From an uncultured Gammaproteobacteria bacterium (lineage in GTDB: Bacteria; Pseudomonadota; Gammaproteobacteria; Arenicellales; JAANXG01), in NCBI GenBank assembly GCA_947259705.1, contig CAMYNL010000002.1, forward strand, positions 135,868 to 199,867: 64,000 nucleotides of DNA, given 5' to 3'. The position numbers were made by a program, and so were the translations under genes. Below the pieces are notes generated by a model, which was not told where the DNA came from, searched no databases, and saw only the letters and a program-made list of their open reading frames with translations. This document shows, piece by piece, positions 1 to 8,668 of this stretch (its first letter is position 1; the number at the start of each line of letters is the position of its first letter).

Positions 1-54
1 CTTGCAGGGAAATGAGAATGTGGGAAAATCCGCGCTCTTTGACGGAACGGCCCC

Positions 55-426
55 ATGCCCAAGATCCCCAACTTCGGCGAATCCGAACTCGATTATATTC
101 GCAGTGCACTGAGCGAGCGCTTCAAGGAAGCGGTGGAAATCCACCTGGCTGACGCCGAACTCCGGCTGCACTCAGACCATGAGACGCTCACCGAATGCCC
201 CGCCGTTTTCTGGCAGGCGCGGGGCTGCAGCTTCGTCCTGTTCAGGACCGGCGACGAGGAATACCGGTGCCAGTTCTTCTACGAGCCCGCCGAGCAGTTC
301 GGCACCGGGCACACGGCATACGACGACCTGCCACGGGCGGTCATGGCGCTGCTGCAGGTACAGGCGGACCACGAGCGAGAAAGCGAGGGCGTGAGTTCGG
401 GCAGCACCGGGGCGAATTTGAAGTAG
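55..426 (+). CDS. Hypothetical protein upstream of pfp
   Basis: A 123-residue acidic soluble protein with no signal peptide or membrane segment. I recognise no named domain; the core with FRTGDEEYRCQFFYEP reads like a compact alpha/beta fold. It starts at ATG 55 and ends 34 bases before the pfp start on the same strand, so the two are probably co-transcribed. The Ser/Gly-rich tail looks disordered. The function is unknown, and linkage to pyrophosphate metabolism is only suggested by position. Confidence 0.65.
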   Translation: MPKIPNFGESELDYIRSALSERFKEAVEIHLADAELRLHSDHETLTECPAVFWQARGCSFVLFRTGDEEYRCQFFYEPAEQFGTGHTAYDDLPRAVMALLQVQADHERESEGVSSGSTGANLK

Positions 427-460
427 TACCAAACAGATGAAGATGAAGAGGGAACCAGTA

Positions 461-1726
461 ATGTCGAAACCGAAGAACGCGTTCTATGCGCAGTCCGGCG
501 GCGTGACCGCCGTGATCAACGCCACCGCCTGCGGTGTCATCGAGACCGCACGCAAATACAAGAACAAGATCGGCAAGGTCTACGCCGGCCGCAACGGTAT
601 CATCGGCGCCCTGACCGAGGACCTGATTGACACCAGCAAGGAAAACAAGCGGGCCATTGCAGCGCTGCGCCATACACCTTCCGGTGCCTTTGGTTCCTGC
701 CGCTACAAGCTGAAGAGCCTGGAAGAGAACCGGCGGGAGTACGAACGACTGATCGAGGTGTTCCGGGCCCACGATATCGGCTTCTTCTTTTACAACGGCG
801 GAGGCGATTCGGCGGACACCTGCCTCAAGGTGTCACAGATCTCACAGAAGCTGGACTTCCCTATCAAGGCCATACACGTGCCCAAGACCGTGGACAACGA
901 CCTGCCCATCACCGACAACTGCCCCGGGTTCGGTTCCGTTGCCAAGTACATCGCGGTCAGCACGAGGGAGGCCAGTTTCGACGTCGCCAGCATGGCCAAG
1001 ACGTCCACTAAGGTGTTCGTCATCGAGGTCATGGGCCGGCATGCTGGGTGGATCGCTGCCGCGGGGGGCATGGCTTCCGACAAGGACACGGACATACCGA
1101 TCATCATTCTGTTTCCGGAAGTCGCTTTTGACCGCAAGAAGTTCGTTGCCAGGGTAGATCAGCTGGTGCGTAAACACGGCTATGTATCGGTGGTGGTGTC
1201 GGAAGGCGTAAAGGGTCCGGACGGCAAGTTTCTCTCCGACCAGGGCCTGCGCGATGCCTTCGGCCACGCCCAGCTGGGGGGCGTCGCGCCGGTGGTGGCG
1301 AACATGGTTAAGGAAGACCTGGGGCTCAAGTATCACTGGGCGGTGGCGGACTATCTGCAACGTGCCGCCCGCCACATTGCCTCGAAGACCGATGTGGAAC
1401 AGGCCTATGCGGTCGGCAGGGCGGCGGTAAGAATGGCGCTGAAGGGCGACAATGCGGTGATGCCCGCCATCATTCGGAAATCGAGCCGGCCCTACCGATG
1501 GACCGTCGAGAAGGCGCCGCTCGACAAGGTCGCGAACGTCGAGAAGATGATGCCGAAGAACTTCATCAGCCGAGATGGCTTCGGCATCACCGAAAAATGC
1601 CGTGAATACCTGGCGCCGCTGATAAGGGGAGAAGACTATCCGCCGTACAGGAAGGGCATGCCGCGCTACGTGCGGCTGCAGAACAAACCGGTGAAGAAGA
1701 GACTGAACACCCGGTTCGAGGTGTAA
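461..1726 (+). CDS. pfp: Pyrophosphate-dependent 6-phosphofructokinase
   Basis: Cytoplasmic enzyme that interconverts fructose 6-phosphate and fructose 1,6-bisphosphate using PPi instead of ATP. The 421-residue protein carries the PPi-PFK signatures: an N-terminal QSGGVTAVIN loop, GGGDSADT (about residue 110), PKTVDNDLP (about 143, with the catalytic Asp and the Lys typical of PPi-users) and MGRHAGW (about 195). The ATG at 461 follows the purine-rich GAAGAGGGA and gives the family N-terminus; an ATG at 437 would add eight unlikely residues. It lies near a convergent H+-pyrophosphatase gene, an arrangement known from methanotrophs, so the enzyme probably works reversibly in a PPi-linked carbon metabolism. 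Confidence 0.95.
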   Translation: MSKPKNAFYAQSGGVTAVINATACGVIETARKYKNKIGKVYAGRNGIIGALTEDLIDTSKENKRAIAALRHTPSGAFGSCRYKLKSLEENRREYERLIEVFRAHDIGFFFYNGGGDSADTCLKVSQISQKLDFPIKAIHVPKTVDNDLPITDNCPGFGSVAKYIAVSTREASFDVASMAKTSTKVFVIEVMGRHAGWIAAAGGMASDKDTDIPIIILFPEVAFDRKKFVARVDQLVRKHGYVSVVVSEGVKGPDGKFLSDQGLRDAFGHAQLGGVAPVVANMVKEDLGLKYHWAVADYLQRAARHIASKTDVEQAYAVGRAAVRMALKGDNAVMPAIIRKSSRPYRWTVEKAPLDKVANVEKMMPKNFISRDGFGITEKCREYLAPLIRGEDYPPYRKGMPRYVRLQNKPVKKRLNTRFEV

Positions 1727-1746
1727 CAACGGACCTGAACACGGTC

Positions 1747-1943
1747 ATGACCCTGGAAAAGGCGTATGAGCCGCTCAAGGACCAGGTGGAGTTCGGCGGG
1801 TTCTACAACCGCAACGCGGCGCGGCTGATCCTGGCCGAGGTGAGCAGGGAACACGGTCAGGCCGCCGTGGACCGGTTGATCCGCGATCTCGATCGGACTC
1901 CTGCTTCGGCTTTCTACCTGGCACCGAGTTCAGCGGACCCTGA
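1747..1943 (+). pseudogene. Small conserved protein, C-terminus frameshifted
   Basis: Reads LEKAYEPLKDQVEFGGFYNR, then RNAARLILAEV and GQAAVDRLIRDLD. To my recollection this is a short gammaproteobacterial protein that normally ends FGFLPGTEF. Here the frame breaks near 1893. The expected ending DSCFGFLPGTEFSGP is present one frame over and stops at 1943, while the open frame instead runs on through the terminator to 2073. One missing base (CTG to CG in the last Leu codon) explains it. The gene sits 20 bases after pfp and is probably in its operon. Function unknown. A sequencing error would restore a normal 65-residue protein. Confidence 0.6.
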
Positions 1944-1980
1944 GGCCCCGGCCGCAGAACTGCGCCGCGACCCGAAAACA

Positions 1981-2006
1981 GAACGCCCCGCAGCAGCGGG
2001 GCGTTC
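1981..2006. terminator. Bidirectional rho-independent terminator
   Basis: Perfect 11-bp inverted repeat GAACGCCCCGC / GCGGGGCGTTC with a 4-base AGCA loop, followed by a short TCTCT tract. It lies between the convergent pfp operon and hppA and could end transcription from either side. Confidence 0.85.
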
Positions 2007-2041
2007 TCTATCCTCTCAGGCAACCGGGCACGTTACGCCCA

Positions 2042-4051
2042 TCAACCCAGTAAGGGTGCGATCACCAGGCTGACGATCGCCATCACGTTGATGAGGATGT
2101 TCATGGACGGCCCGGAGGTGTCCTTGAACGGGTCGCCCACGGTATCGCCGACCACCGTCGCCTTGTGGGTGTCGGAACCCTTGCCGCCGAGGTTGCCGCG
2201 CTCGACATACTTCTTGGCGTTGTCCCAGGCGCCGCCTGCGTTGGCCATGGTCAGCGCGAGCAGGACGCAGCCCAGCAGGGCCCCCGCCAGCATGCCGCCC
2301 AGAGACTCCGGACCCAGCACGAAGCCCACCACCACGGGCGCGGCGACCGCCAGCACGCCCGGCGGCACCATCTTCTTGAGCGCGGCATCGGTCGCGATCT
2401 CCACGCAGCGGGCGGTGTCCGGCTCCGCCTTACCTTCCAGCAGCCCGGGTATTTCCCTGAACTGACGCCGGATCTCCTTGATCATGTCGAAGGCCGCATC
2501 GCCGACGGCGGTCAAGGTCATGCTGCCGACCAGGAACGGAAAGATGCCGCCGATGAACATGCCGACCAGCACCATGGGATTGTTGATCTTGAGTTCGAAA
2601 TCCGGCACGTGCACCGACACGCTCTCGATATAGGCGGCGATGATGGCCAGTGCCGCCAGTGCCGCGGCGCCAATGGCGAAGCCCTTGCCGATGGCGGCAG
2701 TGGTGTTGCCCAGTTCGTCCAGGGAATCGGTGATCTTGCGCGTCTCCTCGCCGAGACCGGCCATCTCAGCGATACCGCCGGCGTTGTCCGCCACCGGACC
2801 GTAGGCATCGATGGCCATGGTGATGCCCACCGTGGCCAGCATTCCTACCGCGGCGATGCCGACGCCATACAGACCGCTCAGCTCGCTGGAGACCAGGATG
2901 ATGGCGCTGATGGTGAGTAGCGGCACCAGCACCGACTGCATGCCGATCGCGATGCCGGCAATGATCACCGTCGCCGGCCCGGTTTCGCCGCCCTTGGCGA
3001 TGTTCCGCACCGGCTTGCCCGCGGTGTAGTACTCGGTGACCAGGCCGATGACGATGCCGCCTACCGCGCCCACCAGCACCGATCCCCAGACCGCCAAGCG
3101 TACTTCGGCGATCGCCACCACCAGCAGGGCGACAACGATGAACAGTACCGACGCACCGATGGTGCCGATGCGCAGCGCAGTTTCGGGTGACTTGTCGGCG
3201 TAGCGGCGAACCAGGAAGATGCCACCCAGGGAGCACAGCAGTCCCATGGAGGCCAGCGCCAGCGGCAGGAACATCAGGTGCGACTGGGTCCCGACCTGGG
3301 CCAGTTCCGCCATGCTCATGGTCGAGGCCATGGCGATGGTGGCGATTATGGCCCCGCAGTAGGACTCGAAGATGTCGGAACCCATGCCGGCCACGTCCCC
3401 CACGTTGTCGCCGACATTGTCGGCAATGACGCCGGGATTGCGCGGGTCGTCCTCAGGTATGCCGGCCTCGATCTTGCCCACCAGGTCGGCCCCCACGTCG
3501 GCGCTCTTGGTGAAGATGCCGCCGCCGACACGAGAGAACAGCGCCACCGAGGACGCCCCCATGCCGAAACCGTGGATGACATGGGCGCTCTCCGGGTCGC
3601 CGCCGAAGAACAGGTACAGGATGCCCAGCCCCAGCAGCCCCATGGCGGCCACGGTGAGCCCCATGATGGAGCCGCCGAAGAAGGCCACCGTGAGGGCCTC
3701 CGGTGCGCCCTTGTCATGGGCCGCGGTGGTGGTTCGGACATTGGCCTGGGTCGCCGTGTACATCCCGATGTAACCCGCACTCGCGGAACTGAGGGCGCCG
3801 ACGATGAAGGCGAACGCGGTGCGCCAACCCAAGGGCGATATCAGGATGGCAAGTAGCACCACGCCGACGAACACCGCCAGGATGGTGTACTCGCGGCGCA
3901 TGAAGACCATCGCACCCGTGTGGATGGCAGCGCTGATCTCGGCCACCTTGCCGCTGCCTGGCGGGTAGGTCATGACCATTCCATATACCCGGTACGCGGC
4001 GTACAGGCCGACGATGCCCAAGATCACAGGTAATAGAGCCTCAAACGACAT
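2042..4051 (-). CDS. hppA: Membrane-bound proton-translocating pyrophosphatase
   Basis: Integral inner-membrane pump that couples PPi hydrolysis to ion export. The 669-residue protein has about 16 membrane segments. It holds the family motifs DVGADLVGK (about residue 184, PPi/Mg binding) and [20 protein letters not shown] (about 209), plus the C-terminal Asp-rich [17 protein letters not shown]. At the potassium signature (about residue 450) it reads [10 protein letters not shown]. Alanine there is typical of K+-dependent members, while K+-independent ones have Lys, so I infer a K+-dependent pump; H+ rather than Na+ specificity is assumed. The ATG at 4051 is preceded by AAGGGGAAA and begins [12 protein letters not shown]; upstream in-frame residues are not family-like. 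It is convergent with pfp and divergent from the ppa remnant. Confidence 0.95.
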   Translation of the reverse strand: MSFEALLPVILGIVGLYAAYRVYGMVMTYPPGSGKVAEISAAIHTGAMVFMRREYTILAVFVGVVLLAILISPLGWRTAFAFIVGALSSASAGYIGMYTATQANVRTTTAAHDKGAPEALTVAFFGGSIMGLTVAAMGLLGLGILYLFFGGDPESAHVIHGFGMGASSVALFSRVGGGIFTKSADVGADLVGKIEAGIPEDDPRNPGVIADNVGDNVGDVAGMGSDIFESYCGAIIATIAMASTMSMAELAQVGTQSHLMFLPLALASMGLLCSLGGIFLVRRYADKSPETALRIGTIGASVLFIVVALLVVAIAEVRLAVWGSVLVGAVGGIVIGLVTEYYTAGKPVRNIAKGGETGPATVIIAGIAIGMQSVLVPLLTISAIILVSSELSGLYGVGIAAVGMLATVGITMAIDAYGPVADNAGGIAEMAGLGEETRKITDSLDELGNTTAAIGKGFAIGAAALAALAIIAAYIESVSVHVPDFELKINNPMVLVGMFIGGIFPFLVGSMTLTAVGDAAFDMIKEIRRQFREIPGLLEGKAEPDTARCVEIATDAALKKMVPPGVLAVAAPVVVGFVLGPESLGGMLAGALLGCVLLALTMANAGGAWDNAKKYVERGNLGGKGSDTHKATVVGDTVGDPFKDTSGPSMNILINVMAIVSLVIAPLLG

Positions 4052-4191
4052 AGTTTCCCCTTTTTTGTTTCGCTGAACTGTTCCGGAGCCGGTGCGGGGC
4101 CGCGCCCCGGGTTGCTGGAGTTTAACGGCCCCTGCCGGGTCTGACTCCCAATCCGCCGCGGCACGCGATGCTGGGCCGCAGCAAAGTTGCG

Positions 4192-4217
4192 TATAATACC
4201 CTACTTTTTGAAAGGAG
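4192..4217 (+). promoter_or_regulatory. Promoter -10 and Shine-Dalgarno of the ppa remnant
   Basis: A consensus TATAAT at 4192-4197 is followed 13 bases later by AAAGGAG at 4211-4217, just before the degenerate ppa start. The expression signals survive although the reading frame does not. The region to the left (4052-4190) must also hold the divergent hppA promoter, which I cannot pinpoint. Confidence 0.5.
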
Positions 4218-4220
4218 CGC

Positions 4221-4774
4221 CTGCCTAAGAGGCTCGATCTGGTCCCGTCGGGGGATTCGGTGCCCGACGACATCAACGTCATCGTGGAAATTCCACGCAA
4301 CGGAGACCCCGTGAAATACGAGGTCGACAAGCAGGCCGGCGCCATTTTCGTGGACCGGTTCATGGCCACCGCGACGCACTACCCCACCAACCACGATTAC
4401 GTTCCCCCATACCCTGCCCGAGGATGGTGACCCGGTGCGTGCTGGTAGTCACCCCGCTACCCCTGATACCGGGTCCGGTGGTACGCTGCCGGCCAGTGGG
4501 GGTACTGGAGATGCAAGACGAGTCCAGGATCGACGCCAAGATCCTGGCCGTGCCCATCGACAAGCTCACCACCATTTACCACCACGTGAACAACTTCCGC
4601 GACCTACCCAAGGAGCTGCTGGATCGCGTTGCCCACTTCTTCGACCATGACAAGGACCTGGAACCCGGCAAGTGGGTCAACATCACCGGCTGCAAGGGAC
4701 CGGAGGAGGCGAAGCGGGAGATACTGGCATCCGTCGACCGTTACCAGCAGGCGGCGCAGAAGCCCGCCTTCTGA
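4221..4774 (+). pseudogene. ppa: Decayed soluble inorganic pyrophosphatase
   Basis: Conceptual translation follows family I pyrophosphatase throughout: [20 protein letters not shown], then [44 protein letters not shown]. It is broken in several ways. No ATG is present at the expected start, which reads CTG at 4221. An extra C in the C5 run near 4407 shifts the frame. Two bases are missing near 4437, inside the catalytic DGDPVDVLV loop that binds the metals. The active-site NYGY reads NHDY. From about 4424 the remaining frame is open to 4774. Substitutions in active-site residues plus two separate indels argue for true decay rather than one sequencing error. Soluble PPase activity from this locus is probably absent. 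Confidence 0.85.
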
Positions 4775-4783
4775 CGTTCGCCT

Positions 4784-5692
4784 TCAGCCCCGCCGTTTGC
4801 GCCGGGCGCGGGGATGGGAGGCGTCGTACACCCTGGCCAGATGCTGAAAATCGAGATGGGTGTAGATCTGCGTGGTGCTGATGTCCGCGTGGCCCAGCAA
4901 CTCCTGTATCGCCCGCAGGTCACCGCTGGATTCCAATACATGGGTGGCGAAACTGTGGCGTAGCATGTGCGGGTGCACCTGGGTGTCCAGGCCCTGACGC
5001 CGGGCCCATAACCGGACCCGTTGCTGCACGCTGCGCGGGCCTAGACGCCGCCCCCTTCGTGTCACGAACAAGGCCGCCTCCGCGCCGCCCACCCAGGCCG
5101 CGCGCTGCGGCAGCCAGTGCCGGATCGCGTCCAGTGCGAAGCGGCCTACCGGCACCTCGCGCGTCTTGCCGCCCTTGCCCGCCACCCTCACCAATCCCTG
5201 TTGGAGGTTCAGATGCGGAAGGTCCAGCTGCACCAGTTCGGACAAGCGCAGGCCCGAGGAATAGAACAATTCCAGCATGGCGCGGTCCCGCAGCGCCAGT
5301 GGATCGGCGGCGGCTACCGAAACCAGCAGGGTCACCTGTTCAGTGTTGAGGGTTTTCGGCAACCGCTTTCCCGCCTTCGGCGCCGCCAGGCCGGCGAACG
5401 GGTTGGTGCGTACCGTGCCCTCGCGCAGCAGATAACGGTAAAAAGCGCGCGCCGCCGAGAGGGCGCGCTGGATGCTGCGCGCCGCGAGTCCACTTCGCCG
5501 CAGGCCGGCGGCAAATGCGCGGGCGGCATGAACGTCCAGGTGCCGCCAGCCATCGATGGCGCGCTCATCGCAGAACGACCGCAGCCGTCGCACATCGTGG
5601 CGGTAAGCGGCCACGGTGTGCACGGACAGGCGTCGTTCGGCCTCCATATGACGCAGGAAACAGTCTACCTGGGTTACCGCCTCATCACGCAT
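4784..5692 (-). CDS. xerC: Tyrosine site-specific recombinase XerC
   Basis: Cytoplasmic recombinase that with XerD resolves chromosome dimers at dif. At 302 residues it has the usual length. The N-terminal SAM-like DNA-binding domain (about 1-90) is followed by the catalytic domain with Arg in SSGLRLSEL, Lys in GKGGKTREVPV, HMLRHSFATH, GHADIST and Tyr in IYTH. The ATG at 5692 gives the family N-terminus; longer in-frame versions add non-homologous residues. It lies downstream of dapF and DUF484, the classical gammaproteobacterial dapF-yigA-xerC order, which supports XerC over other integrases. No linkage to the cassette array 50 kb away is implied. Confidence 0.92.
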   Translation of the reverse strand: MRDEAVTQVDCFLRHMEAERRLSVHTVAAYRHDVRRLRSFCDERAIDGWRHLDVHAARAFAAGLRRSGLAARSIQRALSAARAFYRYLLREGTVRTNPFAGLAAPKAGKRLPKTLNTEQVTLLVSVAAADPLALRDRAMLELFYSSGLRLSELVQLDLPHLNLQQGLVRVAGKGGKTREVPVGRFALDAIRHWLPQRAAWVGGAEAALFVTRRGRRLGPRSVQQRVRLWARRQGLDTQVHPHMLRHSFATHVLESSGDLRAIQELLGHADISTTQIYTHLDFQHLARVYDASHPRARRKRRG

Positions 5693-5729
5693 GATCGGGA
5701 TGCGAAAGCCGCGGCGGCAGCCTGGCAGG

Positions 5730-6431
5730 TCACACCAGCAGTCGTCGCAGGCCCGCCCCGAGGACCTGTCCCAGCCGGTCCAGGTAAAGCGTTCCCTGGG
5801 TGGCGGAAAATCTTCCTGCGGTATCGGAGCCGACAGCGAGCATCCCGATGGGATGACGGCCGCCAAGCGGGATCAACATGCACGCGGCGACCTGGTTACC
5901 AGCTTGCCCAAAGAGATACCGTAACAACGCCGGCGGCAGACGATCATCACTGACGCTGCGACCATGGGACACGCGCGCCCGCAGGTCGCTGAATTCGGCG
6001 TCGCCCGGGGGCACGATTTCCGGGCGGGCCCCTGCCGGCTCGTCGCTGGCTATACGAATGACGACCTGCTGCACGTCGAGCGATTCCCTGATCAGGGGCG
6101 GCAGTGACTCCAGGGCATGGTCGAGCTGATCAAAGCCCGCCGCCTCCAAGGTCACCCGGTGCAGGCGGTCCGCGAGCCTTTCGTTGTCACGCGCCGTGGT
6201 CACCAGGTCCTGCAACTGCTGGTTGTGGGACCGCTGCTGACTGCGCAGCACCTGCACCTGGCGCTCGATCAGCGAGACCGTATCACCGTCCTGGTCGTGG
6301 GCTATGTCCAACAACGCCAGTAGCTGTTGGTGGCGCTGTAAAAAGTCCGGGTTGCGGGTGAGAAACGCCACCACCTGCTGCTCCAACTCCAACTCGGTTT
6401 CGGTCAATGCGTCTGTCTTGGTATCTACCAT
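5730..6431 (-). CDS. DUF484 family protein (YigA-like)
   Basis: A 233-residue cytoplasmic protein of the DUF484 family. It has an N-terminal coiled helix region (QQVVAFLTRNPDFLQRHQQL, then LIERQVQVLRSQQRSHNQQL) and a C-terminal GAF-like half (about 90-230) ending at LDRLGQVLGAGL. The family has no settled function but is conserved between dapF and xerC. Its start overlaps the dapF stop by one base and xerC begins 37 bases after its stop, consistent with one operon. Confidence 0.9.
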   Translation of the reverse strand: MVDTKTDALTETELELEQQVVAFLTRNPDFLQRHQQLLALLDIAHDQDGDTVSLIERQVQVLRSQQRSHNQQLQDLVTTARDNERLADRLHRVTLEAAGFDQLDHALESLPPLIRESLDVQQVVIRIASDEPAGARPEIVPPGDAEFSDLRARVSHGRSVSDDRLPPALLRYLFGQAGNQVAACMLIPLGGRHPIGMLAVGSDTAGRFSATQGTLYLDRLGQVLGAGLRRLLV

Positions 6432-7264
6432 CAGCTCAGCTCTATCTCGCCCTCGAATACGGTTTCAGCGGGCCCGCTCATGTATAGCGGCTTTCCCTCG
6501 CCCTCCCAGTCCACACGCAAGCGCCCGCCGCGCAGTTCCACGGCCACCCGCGCATCAAGCAGGCCCATCTGGCGACCGGCCACCATGGCGGCGCAAGCGC
6601 CGCTGCCGCAGGCGAGCGTCTCCCCCGCCCCGCGCTCGTAGACCCGGACACGGATGTGGCCCGAATCCAGCAGCTGGAAGAATCCTGCATTGACCCGTTC
6701 CGGAAACCGCGGATGGCGCTCGATAACCGGCCCCTGCGCCTGCACCGGCGCCCGGTCGAGGTCGGTGACCCGCTGCACCGCGTGCGGGTTGCCCAGCGAC
6801 AGCACCGCGATCTGCACACAGCCTCCATCCAGGTCCAGATCATACATGGGCTCGCGGGCCGCGGCGACAAAAGGCACGGCCGACGGCTCGAACCGCGGCA
6901 CCCCCATGTCCACCGTGACGCTCTGGTCGGGATTGACCTTCAAGGTCATGGTGCCTGCCAGGGTTTCGACCGCGATCTCGTGCCTGATGGTAAGACCCTT
7001 TTCCCGCACAAAGCGGGCCAGGCAACGGGCACCGTTACCGCACTGACCCACCTCGCCGCCGTCTGCATTGATGATGCGATAGAAAAAATCCACCCCCGGC
7101 GACCGCGGGCGCTCCGCCAGCAGGATCTGGTCGCAGCCGACGCCGTAGCGGCGGTCGGCGATGCGACGCGCCTGCTGAGGACTGATGTGCACCGGGCGGC
7201 TGACCGCGTCGATGACAACAAAGTCGTTACCCAGACCCTGCATCTTGGTGAAATTTATTCGCAT
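6431..7264 (-). CDS. dapF: Diaminopimelate epimerase
   Basis: Converts LL- to meso-diaminopimelate for lysine and peptidoglycan synthesis. The 277-residue protein begins MRINFTKMQGLGNDFVVID and has both catalytic cysteines: QCGNGARCLARF (about residue 75) and ACGSGACAA (about 222). Two alpha/beta repeats fill the expected length. The ATG at 7264 is the family start. It is first in a dapF-DUF484-xerC run, and divergent from the small membrane protein at 7323. Confidence 0.96.
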   Translation of the reverse strand: MRINFTKMQGLGNDFVVIDAVSRPVHISPQQARRIADRRYGVGCDQILLAERPRSPGVDFFYRIINADGGEVGQCGNGARCLARFVREKGLTIRHEIAVETLAGTMTLKVNPDQSVTVDMGVPRFEPSAVPFVAAAREPMYDLDLDGGCVQIAVLSLGNPHAVQRVTDLDRAPVQAQGPVIERHPRFPERVNAGFFQLLDSGHIRVRVYERGAGETLACGSGACAAMVAGRQMGLLDARVAVELRGGRLRVDWEGEGKPLYMSGPAETVFEGEIELS

Positions 7265-7322
7265 TGCCGTCCTAGAAATCTGTATATTCCGAACGCGCCC
7301 GCTGCGCCGGGCGCACCAGACG

Positions 7323-7586
7323 ATGGAACTCGAAACCTACTTCAAAACCCGGGTACGCAAGATCAAGCGTTCTAATCGCTGGGTTCGCATGACGCTGGGG
7401 TTCCTTCTGGTCATCGGCGGCTTTCTCGGTGCCCTGCCTGTGCTGGGCTTCTGGATGCTGCCGCTGGGTCTGATCCTGCTGTCCGTTGATTTTCCCTGGG
7501 CGAAACGCGCATCGGCCTACCTGCGATTGCAGTGGCGCCGCCTCAAGGCACGTTATAAGCGAGCGCGCCGTTCCGGCATCCGCTGA
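7323..7586 (+). CDS. Small PGPGW-like membrane protein
   Basis: An 87-residue protein with a basic N-terminus and a hydrophobic hairpin (about residues 24-55: LGFLLVIGGFLGALPVLGFW and MLPLGLILL), followed by DFPWAKR and a very basic tail. The layout matches the PGPGW-type transmembrane family, although the PGPG turn is replaced here by LPVLGF. The ATG at 7323 is chosen because upstream residues are not hydrophobic or conserved. Inner-membrane location likely; function unknown. Confidence 0.7.
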   Translation: MELETYFKTRVRKIKRSNRWVRMTLGFLLVIGGFLGALPVLGFWMLPLGLILLSVDFPWAKRASAYLRLQWRRLKARYKRARRSGIR

Positions 7587-7589
7587 CAT

Positions 7590-8258
7590 TCAGATCCGCC
7601 CCCAGCAGGCCCAGTGGCGGTCGCTGACCTGTTCCACTTTCAGTCCCGCCAGTTCCATCTGTCGTAACTGCGTAGCCACCTCGTCCGGCCGATAGGCCGC
7701 CAGCAGGGAATTATGAAAATCCCGCCGCAGTATCTCCGGGGCACCGGCGGCGTGAAGATCGACCAGGGACTGCGCGTATTCCGGACTGTCCGGGCGCAGC
7801 AGGTCCATCACCAGTACCGCAGCACCGGGCGCGGCGCAGTCACGAACCGCGCGCCACAGTGCCCCTGCATCGGACATATGGTGCAGCAGGCTGTTGCTGA
7901 CGATACCGGCGGCCGCGCCCCGCAGTCGCTGCGGAACCGGTTCGGCGCCGATCCTCCAGTGCAGGGTTTCGATCTGCCGCCGCCTGTCGGCCCGCGCCGC
8001 CGCCTCGGCCGCCAGCTTCAGCATTTCTGCGGCCCCGTCCACGGCGATCACACGGGCGCGCGGATAGCGATCCACCAAACGCACCGGTATGTCCGCAGGC
8101 CCGCAGCCGAGATCCGCCACCAGGCCTTGCGCGAAATCCGGGAAAGCGGCGGCAAACAAGTCCACGAACAAGGCGTTGGGCTCGGAAAAATCGGCGTCCG
8201 CATACGCCCGCGCCTGATCGGGCTGGTCCATCAGCTCCGGCTCCGGCAACCGCTTCAT
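7590..8258 (-). CDS. Class I SAM-dependent methyltransferase
   Basis: A 222-residue soluble Rossmann methyltransferase. Motif I is VADLGCGPADIP (about residue 48), followed by the acidic VIAVDGAAEML, a GIVSNSLLHH motif and VLVMDLLRP. The substrate is not deducible. The stop is 3 bases from the convergent gene at 7323-7586. ATG 8258 is used; an upstream in-frame start would add a low-complexity Arg/Ala stretch. Confidence 0.85.
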   Translation of the reverse strand: MKRLPEPELMDQPDQARAYADADFSEPNALFVDLFAAAFPDFAQGLVADLGCGPADIPVRLVDRYPRARVIAVDGAAEMLKLAAEAAARADRRRQIETLHWRIGAEPVPQRLRGAAAGIVSNSLLHHMSDAGALWRAVRDCAAPGAAVLVMDLLRPDSPEYAQSLVDLHAAGAPEILRRDFHNSLLAAYRPDEVATQLRQMELAGLKVEQVSDRHWACWGRI

Positions 8259-8323
8259 GGGCGCAGCGCCGCGCGCCGGCGGCCGGCATGACAATACGAC
8301 TGTGCAGGCATTAACATCGCCGC

Positions 8324-8668
8324 ATGGCCTTGGTGTTTGTCTATGGATCTTTACGACGCAGCCAACGGTATCACGCCTGGCTGCGCGGCGCCCAGTTCCT
8401 GGCCTCCCATGTCACCCGACCAGGCTATACCATGCTTGACCTGGGGCCCCATCCCGGGGTGGTGCAGGGGGGCAGTCATGCCGTTACCGGTGAGATATAC
8501 CGCGTCGATAATGCGATGCTCGCGCGGCTCGACCGGCTCGAGGACGCCCCCCGTCAGTATGCTCGCGTCTTGATGAACAGCCCTCACGGCGCGTGCTGGA
8601 TCTACCTCTATCGCCAGCCCACAGGCAGCGAGCCGGTGATCCGCAGCGGCGACTGGTTGCGGCGCTAG
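8324..8668 (+). CDS. Gamma-glutamylcyclotransferase family protein
   Basis: A 114-residue single-domain protein with the family N-terminus VFVYGSLRRSQRYHAWL and the YGSL substrate loop. It also has GEIYRVDNAMLARLDRLED, containing the Glu-Asp region typical of AIG2/GGCT folds. Likely a gamma-glutamylamine or gamma-glutamyl peptide cyclotransferase; specificity cannot be read from sequence. It is convergent with cysQ, whose stop is adjacent. Confidence 0.85.
   Translation: MALVFVYGSLRRSQRYHAWLRGAQFLASHVTRPGYTMLDLGPHPGVVQGGSHAVTGEIYRVDNAMLARLDRLEDAPRQYARVLMNSPHGACWIYLYRQPTGSEPVIRSGDWLRR

Noticed and set aside
2165-3856. Long plus-strand open frames opposite hppA (251 and 192 codons)
   Set aside because: They are His/Arg/Gln-rich antisense shadows of a highly biased membrane-protein gene whose minus-strand frame is unmistakable.
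4221-4774. Programmed frameshifting in ppa
   Set aside because: Two separate indels of different size, a missing start codon and active-site substitutions cannot be bridged by one recoding event.
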